A DNA stretch of 64,000 nt from Pseudomonas syringae CC1557 (GTDB lineage Bacteria > Pseudomonadota > Gammaproteobacteria > Pseudomonadales > Pseudomonadaceae), in the NCBI RefSeq assembly GCF_000452705.1, contig NZ_CP007014.1, positions 310,001 through 374,000 on the forward strand, in the 5' to 3' direction. Under the pieces are notes generated by a model. The model saw nothing but the letters and a program-made list of their open reading frames with translations, did no database searches and was not told the DNA's origin. Below are positions 20,466 through 28,762 of this stretch, one piece after another (within the stretch, counting starts at the first letter, position 1; each line of letters opens with the position of its first letter). Position numbers and translations under genes: made by a program.

Positions 20466-20551
20466 AGCTACAAGTTTTTAGCTTCAAGCGGCAAGTAAAA
20501 AGCGTTCGCTCAGAGCTTTTTCTTGCCGCTTGATGCTCGAAGCTTGCAGCT
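20466..20551. repeat. Long imperfect inverted repeat between dgcA and dgcB
   Basis: Arms 20466-20503 and 20513-20551 form a stem of about 38 bp with a few mismatches. The core CAAGCGGCAAG / CTTGCCGCTTG is perfect and flanked by A/T runs and AGCT ends. It fills most of the 110-bp dgcA-dgcB gap. Similar AGCTxCAAG palindromes occur between genes in Pseudomonas; here it may uncouple dgcB levels from dgcA. Confidence 0.8.
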
Positions 20552-20571
20552 CGCGTCTTGAGGGCAACGTG

Positions 20572-22533
20572 ATGCTAGACACTCTTCTTCCCATCCTGCT
20601 GTTCAGCGCGTTGGCCCTTGCGGCACTGGGTGCTTTGCGGCGGGTGAGCATGTGGCGCGCTGGTCGGCCTTCCAAGGTCGATTTGCTCGGTGGGCTGTTG
20701 GCCATGCCCAAGCGCTATATGGTCGATCTGCACCACGTAGTAGCCCGTGACAAATACATCGCCAACACCCACGTGGCGACGGCAGGCGGCGCGGTGGCGT
20801 CTATCGTGCTGGCGATTCTGGTACATGGGTTTGGCGTGCATAACCGCGTGCTGGGCTACGCGCTGCTGTTGATGACTGCTGTGATGTTCGTCGGCGCGGT
20901 GTTTGTCTATCGGCGTCGCCTCAATCCGCCTGCGCGCCTGTCAAAAGGCCCGTGGATGCGGCTGCCGAAAAGCCTGATGGCGTTTTCCGCGAGCTTCTTT
21001 CTGGTCACGCTGCCGGTGGCAGGGATTCTCCCCGAGCACTTTGGTGGCTGGGTGCTGGTCGTCATTCTCGGGTTGGGCGTGTTGTGGGGCGTGAGCGAGC
21101 TGTTTTTCGGCATGACGTGGGGCGGGCCGATGAAGCACGCTTTTGCCGGTGCCCTGCATCTGGCCTGGCACCGGCGTGCCGAGCGTTTTGGTGGCGGACG
21201 TTCCACCGGCCTGAAACCGCTTGATCTGAACGATCGGACTGCACCGCTGGGTGTCGAGAAACCTGAAGACTTCACCTGGAACCAGCTTCTGGGTTTCGAC
21301 GCCTGCGTACAGTGCGGCAAATGTGAAGCCGCGTGCCCCGCCTTTGCTGCAGGCCAGCCACTGAATCCCAAGAAGCTGATTCAGGACATGGTCGTCGGTC
21401 TGGCGGGCGGCACCGATGCGAAGTTCGCCGGCAGTCCTTACCCGTCGCTGGATGGGAAAGGAAAGCCACTGGGCGAACATGGCGGCAATCCGCATCAGCC
21501 CATCGTCAACGGTCTGGTGGACGCCGAAACGCTGTGGTCTTGCACCACCTGCCGGGCCTGTGTCGAAGAGTGCCCGATGATGATCGAGCACGTTGACGCC
21601 ATCGTCGACATGCGCCGTTACCTGACTCTGGAGAAAGGCGCAACGCCGAACAAAGGCGCGGAAGTGCTGGATAACCTGATCGCCACCGACAACCCCGGCG
21701 GTTTTGCACCGGGCGGGCGGATGAACTGGGCGGCCGATCTGAACCTGGATCTGCTCAGCGTCAGGAAAAGCGTTGATGTGCTGTTCTGGGTCGGCGATGG
21801 CGCATTCGACATGCGCAATCAACGCACCCTGCGCGCCTTCGTCAAAGTCCTCAAAGCGGCCAGGGTCGATTTCGCCGTGCTGGGGCTGGAAGAACGAGAC
21901 AGTGGCGATGTAGCGCGGCGTCTGGGTGATGAGGCGACGTTTCAGATGCTTGCCCGACGCAATATCCAGACCCTGACCAACTACCGTTTCAACCGTATCG
22001 TCACCTGCGACCCGCACAGTTTCCATGTGCTGAAGAACGAATACGGTGCGTTTGGTGGCAACTATCAGGTGCAGCACCACAGCACATTCATGGCGGAACT
22101 GGTCAAGCGCGGCGCCTTGAACCTGGGGCAGCACAAAGGCGCCAGCGTGACCTATCACGACCCGTGTTACCTGGGCCGTTACAACGGCGAATACGAGGCA
22201 CCGCGTGAAGTGCTGCGTGCGCTGGGGATCGAGGTCCGGGAAATGCAGCGCTCGGGCTTCCGTTCCCGCTGCTGCGGTGGCGGTGGTGGCGCACCGATCA
22301 CCGACATTCCCGGCAAACAGCGGATTCCCGACATGCGCATGGACGACATCCGCGAAACCGCAGCCGAAGTGGTGGCAGTGGGTTGTCCACAATGCACAGC
22401 GATGCTCGAAGGTGTGGTCGAACCGCGGCCGCTGATCAAGGACATTGCCGAACTGGTGGCCGACGCGCTGGTGGAAGAAGTTATCCCCAGCCCATCCGCT
22501 TCCGCCAAACGCGAACCTGCGGAGGTGCACTGA
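20572..22533 (+). CDS. dgcB: Dimethylglycine catabolism Fe-S protein DgcB
   Basis: Membrane-anchored iron-sulfur protein of 653 residues. Several TM segments (about 3-22, 70-90, 95-115, 135-160, 165-190) are followed by two 4Fe-4S motifs (CVQCGKCEAACP; CTTCRACVEECP) and two CCG-type domains (one near CDPHSFHVLKNEYG and HDPCYLGRYNGEY, another at SRCCGGGGGAP and GCPQCTAML). This is the heterodisulfide-reductase-like layout expected to move electrons from DgcA or ETF to the quinone pool. The start at 20572 is chosen by the conserved N-terminus MLDTLLPILL. Its stop overlaps the next start. Confidence 0.9.
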   Translation: MLDTLLPILLFSALALAALGALRRVSMWRAGRPSKVDLLGGLLAMPKRYMVDLHHVVARDKYIANTHVATAGGAVASIVLAILVHGFGVHNRVLGYALLLMTAVMFVGAVFVYRRRLNPPARLSKGPWMRLPKSLMAFSASFFLVTLPVAGILPEHFGGWVLVVILGLGVLWGVSELFFGMTWGGPMKHAFAGALHLAWHRRAERFGGGRSTGLKPLDLNDRTAPLGVEKPEDFTWNQLLGFDACVQCGKCEAACPAFAAGQPLNPKKLIQDMVVGLAGGTDAKFAGSPYPSLDGKGKPLGEHGGNPHQPIVNGLVDAETLWSCTTCRACVEECPMMIEHVDAIVDMRRYLTLEKGATPNKGAEVLDNLIATDNPGGFAPGGRMNWAADLNLDLLSVRKSVDVLFWVGDGAFDMRNQRTLRAFVKVLKAARVDFAVLGLEERDSGDVARRLGDEATFQMLARRNIQTLTNYRFNRIVTCDPHSFHVLKNEYGAFGGNYQVQHHSTFMAELVKRGALNLGQHKGASVTYHDPCYLGRYNGEYEAPREVLRALGIEVREMQRSGFRSRCCGGGGGAPITDIPGKQRIPDMRMDDIRETAAEVVAVGCPQCTAMLEGVVEPRPLIKDIAELVADALVEEVIPSPSASAKREPAEVH

Positions 22534-23753
22534 TGAGCGACGTTATCCGCCGCGATCCGCGTGCCGAATGGATCGCCCGTAATCGGTTACATCCGCTGCA
22601 TGCGGCCATGCAGCCTGCGCAGAGCAGCTGGATGGGACCGAACGGTCTGATACGCAAGAACGTGCATGGCCTCGGTTTTATCGGCCCCAACGGCATCAAG
22701 CGTATTGATCGCAGTGGCGCGCAGCAGGGCGGTACGACCAGGCGCTCGGCGGCGTCCGAGGTTCAGCTGCCGCTGCATGTGGTTGCCGCGCCAGCGTTTT
22801 ACATCAATGTCGTGCCCGACATGGTCGGCGGGCGACTTAGCAGCCATGACCGCGATCTGTTGGGCCTGGCGCGGCAATTGGCGGGTAGCGAAGGGGCAGT
22901 GCTTGCCGTGGTTTTCGGCGAGCATAAGGAGACTGCCTTCGCCACGGCGGGCGTGGACCGTATCTTGCTGCTCGACGGTACTGAATTCAGCGGTTACTCG
23001 CCTGAACAGCGCGTGCAGGGACTTCGTGCTGTGGATAACCAGCTCAGCCCTCGTCACTGGCTGCTACCGGACAGCCGTACGGGCGGTGGCGAGTTGGGAA
23101 GGCGCTTCGCGGCCAGCCTCGGCGAGCGTCCTGCGACGCGAGTCTGGCAGGTCAAGGATGAACAGTGCATAAGCCGAGCAGGTGCAGGCCTTGAGGATCT
23201 GGCTCGCCCATTGGCGCGTTTGATTCTGGCCGCTGTCGAGTGCGCTGAACCCGTCAGTGAAACCCGTCATGCAGTATTGCCTGTCGAGTTATCCACAGAT
23301 GTGGCGCGCAGCCTGTCACGCATTGAGGACCTTGGCGCGGTTGCTGTCGATCCTGCCGTTATCCCTATGGCTGAAGCAGAATTCATTTTGTCGGGTGGCA
23401 ATGGTGTCAAGGACTGGGACCTCTTCCACCGCGCCGCCTCAGCTCTCGGCGCAACCGAAGGCGCGTCTCGGGTGGCGGTGGACGATGGTTTCATGGGGCG
23501 TGAGCGGCAGGTGGGTGCCAGTGGCACCTGGGTCACTGCTCGGGTCTACATGGCAGTCGGTATCTCCGGGGCTATTCAGCACCTGCAAGGTATCGGTGCC
23601 TGCGACAAGGTCATTGCAATCAATCTGGATGCGGGCTGCGACATGATCAAACGCGCAGATTTATCCGTGATTGGCGAAAGCTCGGACATTCTCAGGGCGC
23701 TCATTACTGCGGTTGAAGCCCGGTTGGGTGGGGAGAGACGGGATGCAGCCTGA
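22533..23753 (+). CDS. Electron transfer flavoprotein alpha subunit (dgc-specific)
   Basis: FAD-binding ETF alpha-type subunit of 406 residues. The C-terminal FAD domain is clear: VAVDDGFMGRERQVGASGTWV and GISGAIQHLQGIGACDKVIAINLDAGC. An N-terminal extension of about 70 residues (MGPNGLIRKNVHGLGFIGPNG) makes it longer than housekeeping ETF alpha (about 310), as in other dgc clusters. Its ATG overlaps the dgcB stop, so it is translationally coupled. It probably accepts electrons from DgcAB. Two perfect DnaA boxes lie inside the coding sequence (23030-23038 and 23289-23297), the second written with a rare TTA leucine codon. Confidence 0.88.
   Translation: MSDVIRRDPRAEWIARNRLHPLHAAMQPAQSSWMGPNGLIRKNVHGLGFIGPNGIKRIDRSGAQQGGTTRRSAASEVQLPLHVVAAPAFYINVVPDMVGGRLSSHDRDLLGLARQLAGSEGAVLAVVFGEHKETAFATAGVDRILLLDGTEFSGYSPEQRVQGLRAVDNQLSPRHWLLPDSRTGGGELGRRFAASLGERPATRVWQVKDEQCISRAGAGLEDLARPLARLILAAVECAEPVSETRHAVLPVELSTDVARSLSRIEDLGAVAVDPAVIPMAEAEFILSGGNGVKDWDLFHRAASALGATEGASRVAVDDGFMGRERQVGASGTWVTARVYMAVGISGAIQHLQGIGACDKVIAINLDAGCDMIKRADLSVIGESSDILRALITAVEARLGGERRDAA
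23030..23038 (-). promoter_or_regulatory. Perfect DnaA box inside ETF alpha
   Basis: Reads TGTGGATAA on the + strand, which is TTATCCACA on the - strand. It encodes Val-Asp-Asn here. It is the first of six perfect boxes in about 2 kb. Confidence 0.6.
23289..23297 (+). promoter_or_regulatory. Perfect DnaA box inside ETF alpha, with rare codons
   Basis: TTATCCACA in + orientation, read in frame as Leu-Ser-Thr using TTA and ACA, both uncommon in Pseudomonas. This suggests that the DNA sequence itself may be selected. Confidence 0.6.
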
Positions 23754-24540
23754 CTCATCTGTTGATAAGTATGCGGTGCAGATCATCAGCCTGGTGTCCA
23801 TTGGCGCGCACCCGACTTCAGGGCGTGCGCGCCGTGCCGAGCAGGATGCCCGTGCAGTGGAGTTGGGCTTGCAACTGGCTGGGGATAACTTGCAGGTGCT
23901 GCATGCTGGCGACGCTCGCGAGGCTGCGTTGCGCGCTTATCTGGGAATGGGCTTGAGCGAGCTGCACATTCTGGAGCAGCCACCAGGTGCCGATGTACTG
24001 GCGGCCTTGGGCGAGCACATTCGCGATTCGTCAGCGCAGATTGTACTGACCGGCAGCCAGGCTGAAACCGGCGAGGGCTCGGGCATGTTGCCGTTCCTGC
24101 TGGCCGAGACGCTTGGTTGGCCATTGGTGACCGGCCTGGCTGAAGTCGAGTCGCTGGAAAATGGCACTGCACTGGTGTTACAGGCGCTGCCTCGTGGCCA
24201 AAGGCGACGTCTCAAGGTTCGTCTGCCGTTTCTGGCCACTGTGGATAACGCTGCGCCGACAGCCCGACAGAGTGCATTCGGGCCTGCGCAACGCGGAGCG
24301 CTGACTGTCGATGAAGTTGAAGTGGTGGTCGATGATGTGTTGACAGTTTCTTCACTGCAACCCGCCAAACCTCGGCCCAAGCGCCTGAAAGTCATCAAGG
24401 CGAAGAGCGGCGCAGACCGCATGAAAGCAGCCACTGCCAAGGCCAGCGGCGGTGGCGGGCAGGTGCTCAAAGGGTTGAGTGCGGATGAGGCTGCTGCAGC
24501 GATATTGAAATTGCTGGTTGAGGAAGGCGTGGTCAGGTGA
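23743..24540 (+). CDS. Electron transfer flavoprotein beta subunit (dgc-specific)
   Basis: ETF beta-type subunit of 265 residues that should pair with the preceding alpha subunit. The family pattern is in RARRAEQDARAVELGLQLAG, the AMP-site segment IVLTGSQAETGEGSGMLPFLLAE and VLQALPRGQRRRLKVRLPFLATV. The C-terminus carries a Lys-rich tail (RPKRLKVIKAKSGAD). The ATG at 23743 overlaps the alpha stop by 11 nt. One perfect DnaA box (24240-24248) lies inside the gene. Confidence 0.87.
   Translation: MQPDSSVDKYAVQIISLVSIGAHPTSGRARRAEQDARAVELGLQLAGDNLQVLHAGDAREAALRAYLGMGLSELHILEQPPGADVLAALGEHIRDSSAQIVLTGSQAETGEGSGMLPFLLAETLGWPLVTGLAEVESLENGTALVLQALPRGQRRRLKVRLPFLATVDNAAPTARQSAFGPAQRGALTVDEVEVVVDDVLTVSSLQPAKPRPKRLKVIKAKSGADRMKAATAKASGGGGQVLKGLSADEAAAAILKLLVEEGVVR
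24240..24248 (-). promoter_or_regulatory. Perfect DnaA box inside ETF beta
   Basis: TGTGGATAA on +, TTATCCACA on -; it spans Val-Asp-Asn codons. Third perfect box of the cluster. Confidence 0.6.
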
Positions 24541-24621
24541 TGTATTTTCTGGCTGACGCAGACTCATGAACGCGGTGCCATTGTTCGGCATGTAGTTACA
24601 CACAATCCCTGTGCGTGTGCC

Positions 24622-24630
24622 TGTGGATAA
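24622..24630 (-). promoter_or_regulatory. Perfect DnaA box, array unit 1
   Basis: TGTGGATAA on + (TTATCCACA on -), non-coding. One-mismatch relatives lie at 24729-24737 (AGTGGATAA). Confidence 0.7.
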
Positions 24631-24793
24631 TGTGTTCGCGGATGGCTGAAGCGTACGTGAAACGTGGCTTGCAGAGGGTTGTTCGAAAATTGATCAACAT
24701 AACCTTCGGTTTTCATTGAGAATTTTTCAGTGGATAACGGGCACGCTCACGGTTCTCGGTGACTGATTTGCTCACAATCTCTGTTGGCGCTTT

Positions 24794-24802
24794 TGTGGAT
24801 AA
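24794..24802 (-). promoter_or_regulatory. Perfect DnaA box, array unit 2
   Basis: TGTGGATAA on +, within GCTTTTGTGGATAAGTTG. Same orientation as units 1 and 3. Confidence 0.7.
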
Positions 24803-24986
24803 GTTGTTCGTGATCGCCTAAAAGCCTTTGAAAACGGGGGCTTCAAGGTTTTGTATGAAAAGTGATCAATTGCGACACGCCGCGCACGAATGGTGTGCAT
24901 ATCCCATTTTGAAACCGTATTTTTGAAGTTTTCCACAGCAAGGTGCGCGACTTGGCAAAGTTGTACCCAAAGTCTGTTGGCGCTTC

Positions 24987-24995
24987 TGTGGATAA
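24987..24995 (-). promoter_or_regulatory. Perfect DnaA box, array unit 3
   Basis: TGTGGATAA on +, within GCTTCTGTGGATAAGATG. A one-mismatch box in the opposite orientation (TTTTCCACA) lies at 24929-24937. Confidence 0.7.
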
Positions 24996-25221
24996 GATGT
25001 TTGCGATCTGCTGTAAGCGTTATGGTGTAAGGGTTCCAGGGTTTTGGTTAAAAAACATACAGTATTCAGGCAAGCGTATGAAAGGACTGTATTTTTTCAA
25101 CAGAGGCACGGTAGTGCAGAGCGTATCGATTGCCAGATGACTGGCAGTCTCGCAAGCCAGCCCTCTCCCGAGAGGATTAAGCTGGCCGCGCGCTGAAGGG
25201 TTTGCCCGGAGAGGAACCCTC

Positions 25222-26520
25222 TTACTCGTGATTCACCGCCACGCCTTTCAGATACGGCGCAGGCTCTGCACCAAGGTTCTCCAGCATGCGCGCGCTGTAC
25301 CAGTCGATGAAGTTGACCACGCCGAACTCATAGGTCTTCGAGTAAGGGCCTGGCTGGTAAGCGGTGGAGTTGATGCCGCGCTGGTTCTCTTCGGCCAGAC
25401 GGCGGTCCTGGTCGTTGGTAGCGTCCCAGACCTGGCGCATACGTTCCACGTCATAGTCCACGCCCTCCACTGCGTCCTTGTGCACAATCCACTTGGTGCT
25501 GACCATGGTTTCCTGGGCGCTGATCGGCCACACGGTAAACACGATGATGTGATCGCCCATGCAGTGGTTCCAGGAGTGCGGCAGATGCAGGATGCGCATC
25601 GAGCCCAGTTCCGGGTTCTGGATGCGGCCCATCAGTTTCTTGCAGCCGACCTTGCCATCCATGGTCATCGAGACCGTACCTTTGAGCAGCGGCATGCGCA
25701 CGATGCGGTTACGCAGGCCGAAGCTGGCATGGGCGTAAGGGATTTTCTCGGCGTCCCAGGCGGCGGCGGACGCAGCCACATGGTCCTTGAAGGCCTGATC
25801 GGCTCGCGGGTCGGTGACGTCGTCCCATTCGAGCAGGCTTTTGAGCAGCTCCGGGTGCGAGCCGCTGCAGTGGTAGCACTCGCGGTTGTTCTCCAACACC
25901 AGCTTCCAGTTGGCTTTTTCCATCAAGGTGGTCTGCACCGCCACCTTGGTGTTTTCCATATCGTAGGGCTCCATGTAGTGGCGGAGCGTCGACAGGAACT
26001 CGTCAATGGCCGGAGGGTTCTCCGCCAGACTGATGAAGATGTAGCCGCCCGCGGTCTTGACGTGTACCGGCTTGAGACCGAACTGCTTCATGTCGAAGTC
26101 TTCGCCCATTTCGGTACCGGCATACAGCAGGCGGCCGTCCAGTTCGTAGGTCCACTGGTGGTAGTGACAAACCAGCTTGGCGACCTTGCCTTTCTCTGCG
26201 GTGCACAGGCGTGAGCCGCGGTGGCGACACACGTTATGAAACGCATTGACCGCCCCGTCCGGGCCGCGCACTACGAGGATCGGGTTCTTGCCGATCTGCA
26301 GCGTCAGGTAGTTGCCCTTGGTCGGGATTTCGCAGGTCATCCCTGCAATCAGCCATTCTTTATGAAAGATTTCCTGCATGTCGATTTCAAACAGCCGTTC
26401 ATCACTGTAGAAGGGCTGCGGCAGCGAATAAGTGCGCTCGCGGCTCTGCAGCATTTCTGCAGTGGCCTTGCGTGCAGGTTCCAGCGGATCGCCCAGGCTC
26501 AAGGTTGCGGTGACGTCCAT
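25222..26520 (-). CDS. gbcA: Glycine betaine monooxygenase, oxygenase component GbcA
   Basis: Rieske-type non-haem iron oxygenase of 432 residues that demethylates glycine betaine to dimethylglycine, releasing formaldehyde. The Rieske 2Fe-2S ligands are C98 and H100 (NVCRHRGSRLC) and C118 and H121 (VCHYHQWTY). The mononuclear iron site lies in the NRECYHCSGSHPE region. The ATG at 26520 fits the conserved N-terminus. It is divergent from gbcB, as in P. aeruginosa. Expression is normally activated by GbdR in response to betaine or dimethylglycine; that regulator is not in the window. Confidence 0.95.
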   Translation of the reverse strand: MDVTATLSLGDPLEPARKATAEMLQSRERTYSLPQPFYSDERLFEIDMQEIFHKEWLIAGMTCEIPTKGNYLTLQIGKNPILVVRGPDGAVNAFHNVCRHRGSRLCTAEKGKVAKLVCHYHQWTYELDGRLLYAGTEMGEDFDMKQFGLKPVHVKTAGGYIFISLAENPPAIDEFLSTLRHYMEPYDMENTKVAVQTTLMEKANWKLVLENNRECYHCSGSHPELLKSLLEWDDVTDPRADQAFKDHVAASAAAWDAEKIPYAHASFGLRNRIVRMPLLKGTVSMTMDGKVGCKKLMGRIQNPELGSMRILHLPHSWNHCMGDHIIVFTVWPISAQETMVSTKWIVHKDAVEGVDYDVERMRQVWDATNDQDRRLAEENQRGINSTAYQPGPYSKTYEFGVVNFIDWYSARMLENLGAEPAPYLKGVAVNHE

Positions 26521-26829
26521 CGTTAAAATCCCTCATGACCGCATCATGGGCGGCCTGCGAATGTGGCTGATACGGTTGTTGTCGCGTTGCACGCAAGACG
26601 ATAGATCAGTCGTTCATGCTCGATTCCTTTGATGCCGAGTGTGGAGCCGAGCGCAGGGCGAACCTTGTCTATGGGCGACATGGCCGAATCCGTTCCCGAC
26701 GCGAAAGGCCTTGTTCCCCGGGGCTGGTCGCGGTAAGTACGTGAATGTCGTTGATAGGTAAATGGTCGCCTCGCGTGTTACGCAGAATCCGCAACATGAG
26801 AGGCCGACAGTCGGCCGTGGAGATCGAGT
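26521..26829. other. gbcA-gbcB divergent intergenic region
   Basis: This 309-bp gap must hold both promoters. I see an inverted TGTC-N7-GACA pair at 26666-26680 that could be a regulator site, but I cannot tie it to GbdR with confidence. No credible gene is present; the open frames here are short and shadow-like. Confidence 0.4.
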
Positions 26830-27929
26830 ATGTCCCAAAGTTTCCTGAGCCCGGTCACAACCCAGACATGGGCCAATGGGCGCCACCTGGTACGTGTCGT
26901 CAAAGTCATCCAGGAAACCTGGGATGTACGCACGTTCTGCTTCATGGCCGATCAGCCGATCATGTTCTTTTTCAAGCCAGGCCAGTTCGTCACCCTGGAG
27001 CTTGAGATCGACGGCCTGCCGATCATGCGTTCGTACACCATTTCCAGTTCGCCCTCGGTGCCTTACAGTTTTTCGATCACGGTCAAGCGCGTGCCGGGCG
27101 GCCGGGTTTCCAATTACCTGCATGACACCCTGACCGAAGGACAGGAGTTGGCGGTGCACGGGCCGGTCGGGCTGTTCAACGCGATTGATTTCCCGAACCC
27201 GAAAATTCTCTACCTCAGTGGCGGTGTGGGCATCACGCCGGTGATGTCGATGGCGCGCTGGTTCTACGACACCAACGCGAATGTCGACATGGTATTCGTG
27301 CACAGCGCCCGCTCGCCCAAGGACATCATCTACCACCGCGAGCTGGAGCACATGGCGTCGCGGATCGACAACTTCAACCTGCACCTGGTCTGTGAAAAAC
27401 ACGGGCTGGGTGAGCCGTGGGCGGGTTATCGCGGCTACCTGAACCAGAAGATGCTTGAACTGATGGCCCCGGACTTCATGGAGCGTGAGGTGTTCTGCTG
27501 CGGGCCGACGCCGTACATGACAGCGGTCAAGCGTCTGTTGCTGGAAAACGGCTTCAACATGGCGCAGTACCATGAAGAGTCATTCGGTGCGACACCTGCC
27601 GAAGCTCGCGCCGACGCCGTCGAACAGGCTGAAATCGCCGCCGATGCACCGGATGTCGATGCCGCCGACCTGCATCAGGTGGAGTTTACTGACACCGGCA
27701 AGAGCATCCGCGTGGCCCGAACGAAACCGTTCACGCCGCCGCCGCCAAACTCGGCCTGATGATCCCCAAAGCCTGCGGCATGGGCATCTGCGGAACGTGC
27801 AAGGTCATGAAGCTGAGTGGCGAAGTGGAAATGGAACACAACGGCGGAATCACCGACGAAGACGTGGCGGAGGGCTATATCCTGTCCTGCTGCAGCGTGC
27901 CGAGGGGCGATGTGCGGATTGAGTATTGA
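26830..27929 (+). pseudogene. gbcB: Glycine betaine monooxygenase reductase GbcB with an apparent -1 frameshift
   Basis: GbcB passes electrons from NAD(P)H to GbcA. The frame from 26830 encodes the FAD domain (MRSYTISSSPS), the NAD domain (LYLSGGVGITPVMSMARW; VFCCGPTPYM) and a linker up to GKSIRVA, then turns to nonsense and stops at 27759. The expected 2Fe-2S ferredoxin domain (CGMGICGTCKVMKLSGEVE; YILSCCSVPRGDVRIEY) follows in the -1 frame and ends at 27929. One extra C in the run at 27716-27718 would restore VAPNETVHAAAAKLGLMIP and a protein of about 366 residues. A loss of this domain would disable betaine demethylation, unless it is a sequencing error. Confidence 0.88.
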
Positions 27930-28182
27930 GGCGTAGGGCTCGTTCTTAACGAACTCGAAAGTTGTTGTCAGAAGACAGAAAGTTGAAACGAGAGGCTTTC
28001 TGGTACCCGTTTCTGGTTGGTGCGGGTCTTATAACGGCAGGTAGTGCCATCCTCAAGCTGTTGGCACCAAGCTGATCGCTCTGACCCTATATAGGTGAGC
28101 CCTTGAGTTTTACAGGGGAACGGTTCAAATTGTTTGCATGGTATTTGCAAAAGGTCTGCGCCCCATTTGCAGAGGACAAATT

Positions 28183-28365
28183 ATGGATACCTTGACTCCG
28201 AAAGTAGATTCATCCGTCAGTGCTGAAATAGCTGATCTGGACGCACGCATGAGCGCTAAGGAATCGTTCGCTTCTCGCATAGGCCTTTTGCCGTTCGTGA
28301 CTGTGGCTGCGGCGGCGCTTGTCGCATTGATCGCTATGCAGGTTGTCACTCGCCTGTCGTCCTGA
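28183..28365 (+). CDS. Small single-pass membrane protein, unknown
   Basis: Protein of 60 residues: an acidic N-terminal half (MDTLTPKVDSSVSAEIADLD) and one hydrophobic segment (FVTVAAAALVALIAMQVV) near the C-terminus. GAGGA lies about 8 nt before the ATG. I recognise no family. The 250 bp upstream hold no convincing gene. Confidence 0.5.
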   Translation: MDTLTPKVDSSVSAEIADLDARMSAKESFASRIGLLPFVTVAAAALVALIAMQVVTRLSS

Positions 28366-28501
28366 TTCAGTCATCCTGGCGTTTCGACAAGCAGGTCATG
28401 GTGCTCCGAGTGAAATTATCCGATCTTTCGATTCTGCTCTTCGCGGTCAGCGCAGAGCCTCCGAAGCTTCAGCCCCCCTTCAAGACGTAAGCGCGATGTG
28501 G

Positions 28502-28762
28502 TCAGGTCTGACTCTGCCGGTAAGCAGCCAGCGCTGGCAGCAGTTGCTGGTCGATGGCCTGGCGGACCGCCGGGAGGAGGGTGGCGCTGCCGGTGAGGAG
28601 CTTTTCCACCATGCGGCGCAAGGCTGTAGCGCGTTCTGCGTTAAGACCGCAAACAGCGTGTGCGCATGCCTGTTCGGCTGTTGAGCCTCCGGGGGGTTCG
28701 AATCCCAAGGCTCTGAGCTGGCCGAGCAGATCTTCCTGGTCAATCAAATCAGCGTGCATCAT
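28502..28762 (-). CDS. Hypothetical protein
   Basis: Protein of 86 residues, largely helical, beginning MMHADLIDQEDLLGQLRALG, with one cysteine pair in the middle (EQACAHAVCGLN) and ending ALAAYRQSQT. The start at 28762 has AGGA about 9 nt upstream. No family recognised. It lies downstream of the DUF3077-like gene on the same strand; in Pseudomonas such short genes often accompany each other. Confidence 0.5.
   Translation of the reverse strand: MMHADLIDQEDLLGQLRALGFEPPGGSTAEQACAHAVCGLNAERATALRRMVEKLLTGSATLLPAVRQAIDQQLLPALAAYRQSQT

Larger units (their letters stand above)
24600..25050. repeat. Degenerate three-unit tandem array carrying DnaA boxes (in the 680-bp etf-gbcA gap)
   Basis: Three related units begin near 24600, 24771 and 24964. 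Units 2 and 3 share TCTGTTGGCGCTT, a pyrimidine pair, then TGTGGATAAG, T/A-TGTT, YGYGATC and a C-rich or AAGC end; unit 1 is more diverged around the same TGTGGATAA. Box starts are 172 and 193 nt apart. AT-rich TGATCAA palindromes follow units 1 and 2. Besides this array, 24541-25221 contains only a weak 65-codon frame (24943-25140) that I do not believe, plus a short hairpin-like stretch before the gbcA stop. The region is visibly poorer in GC than its neighbours. Confidence 0.75.

Noticed and set aside
20941..22530. Long minus-strand open frame opposite dgcB (529 codons)
   Set aside because: It mirrors a real gene codon for codon, has His/Gln/Arg-rich shadow composition and no domain or ribosome site; typical of high-GC antisense frames.
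23030..24995. A second chromosomal origin as explanation of the DnaA boxes
   Set aside because: No dnaA, dnaN, rpmH or partition genes are nearby and half of the boxes lie in coding sequence; a titration or control locus fits better.
24943..25140. 65-codon frame in the etf-gbcA gap
   Set aside because: It runs through the DnaA-box repeat unit, has no good ribosome site and no protein-like pattern.
27968..28150. 60-codon minus-strand frame after gbcB with several cysteines
   Set aside because: It starts at a TTG without a ribosome site and matches nothing I know; possible but not supportable.
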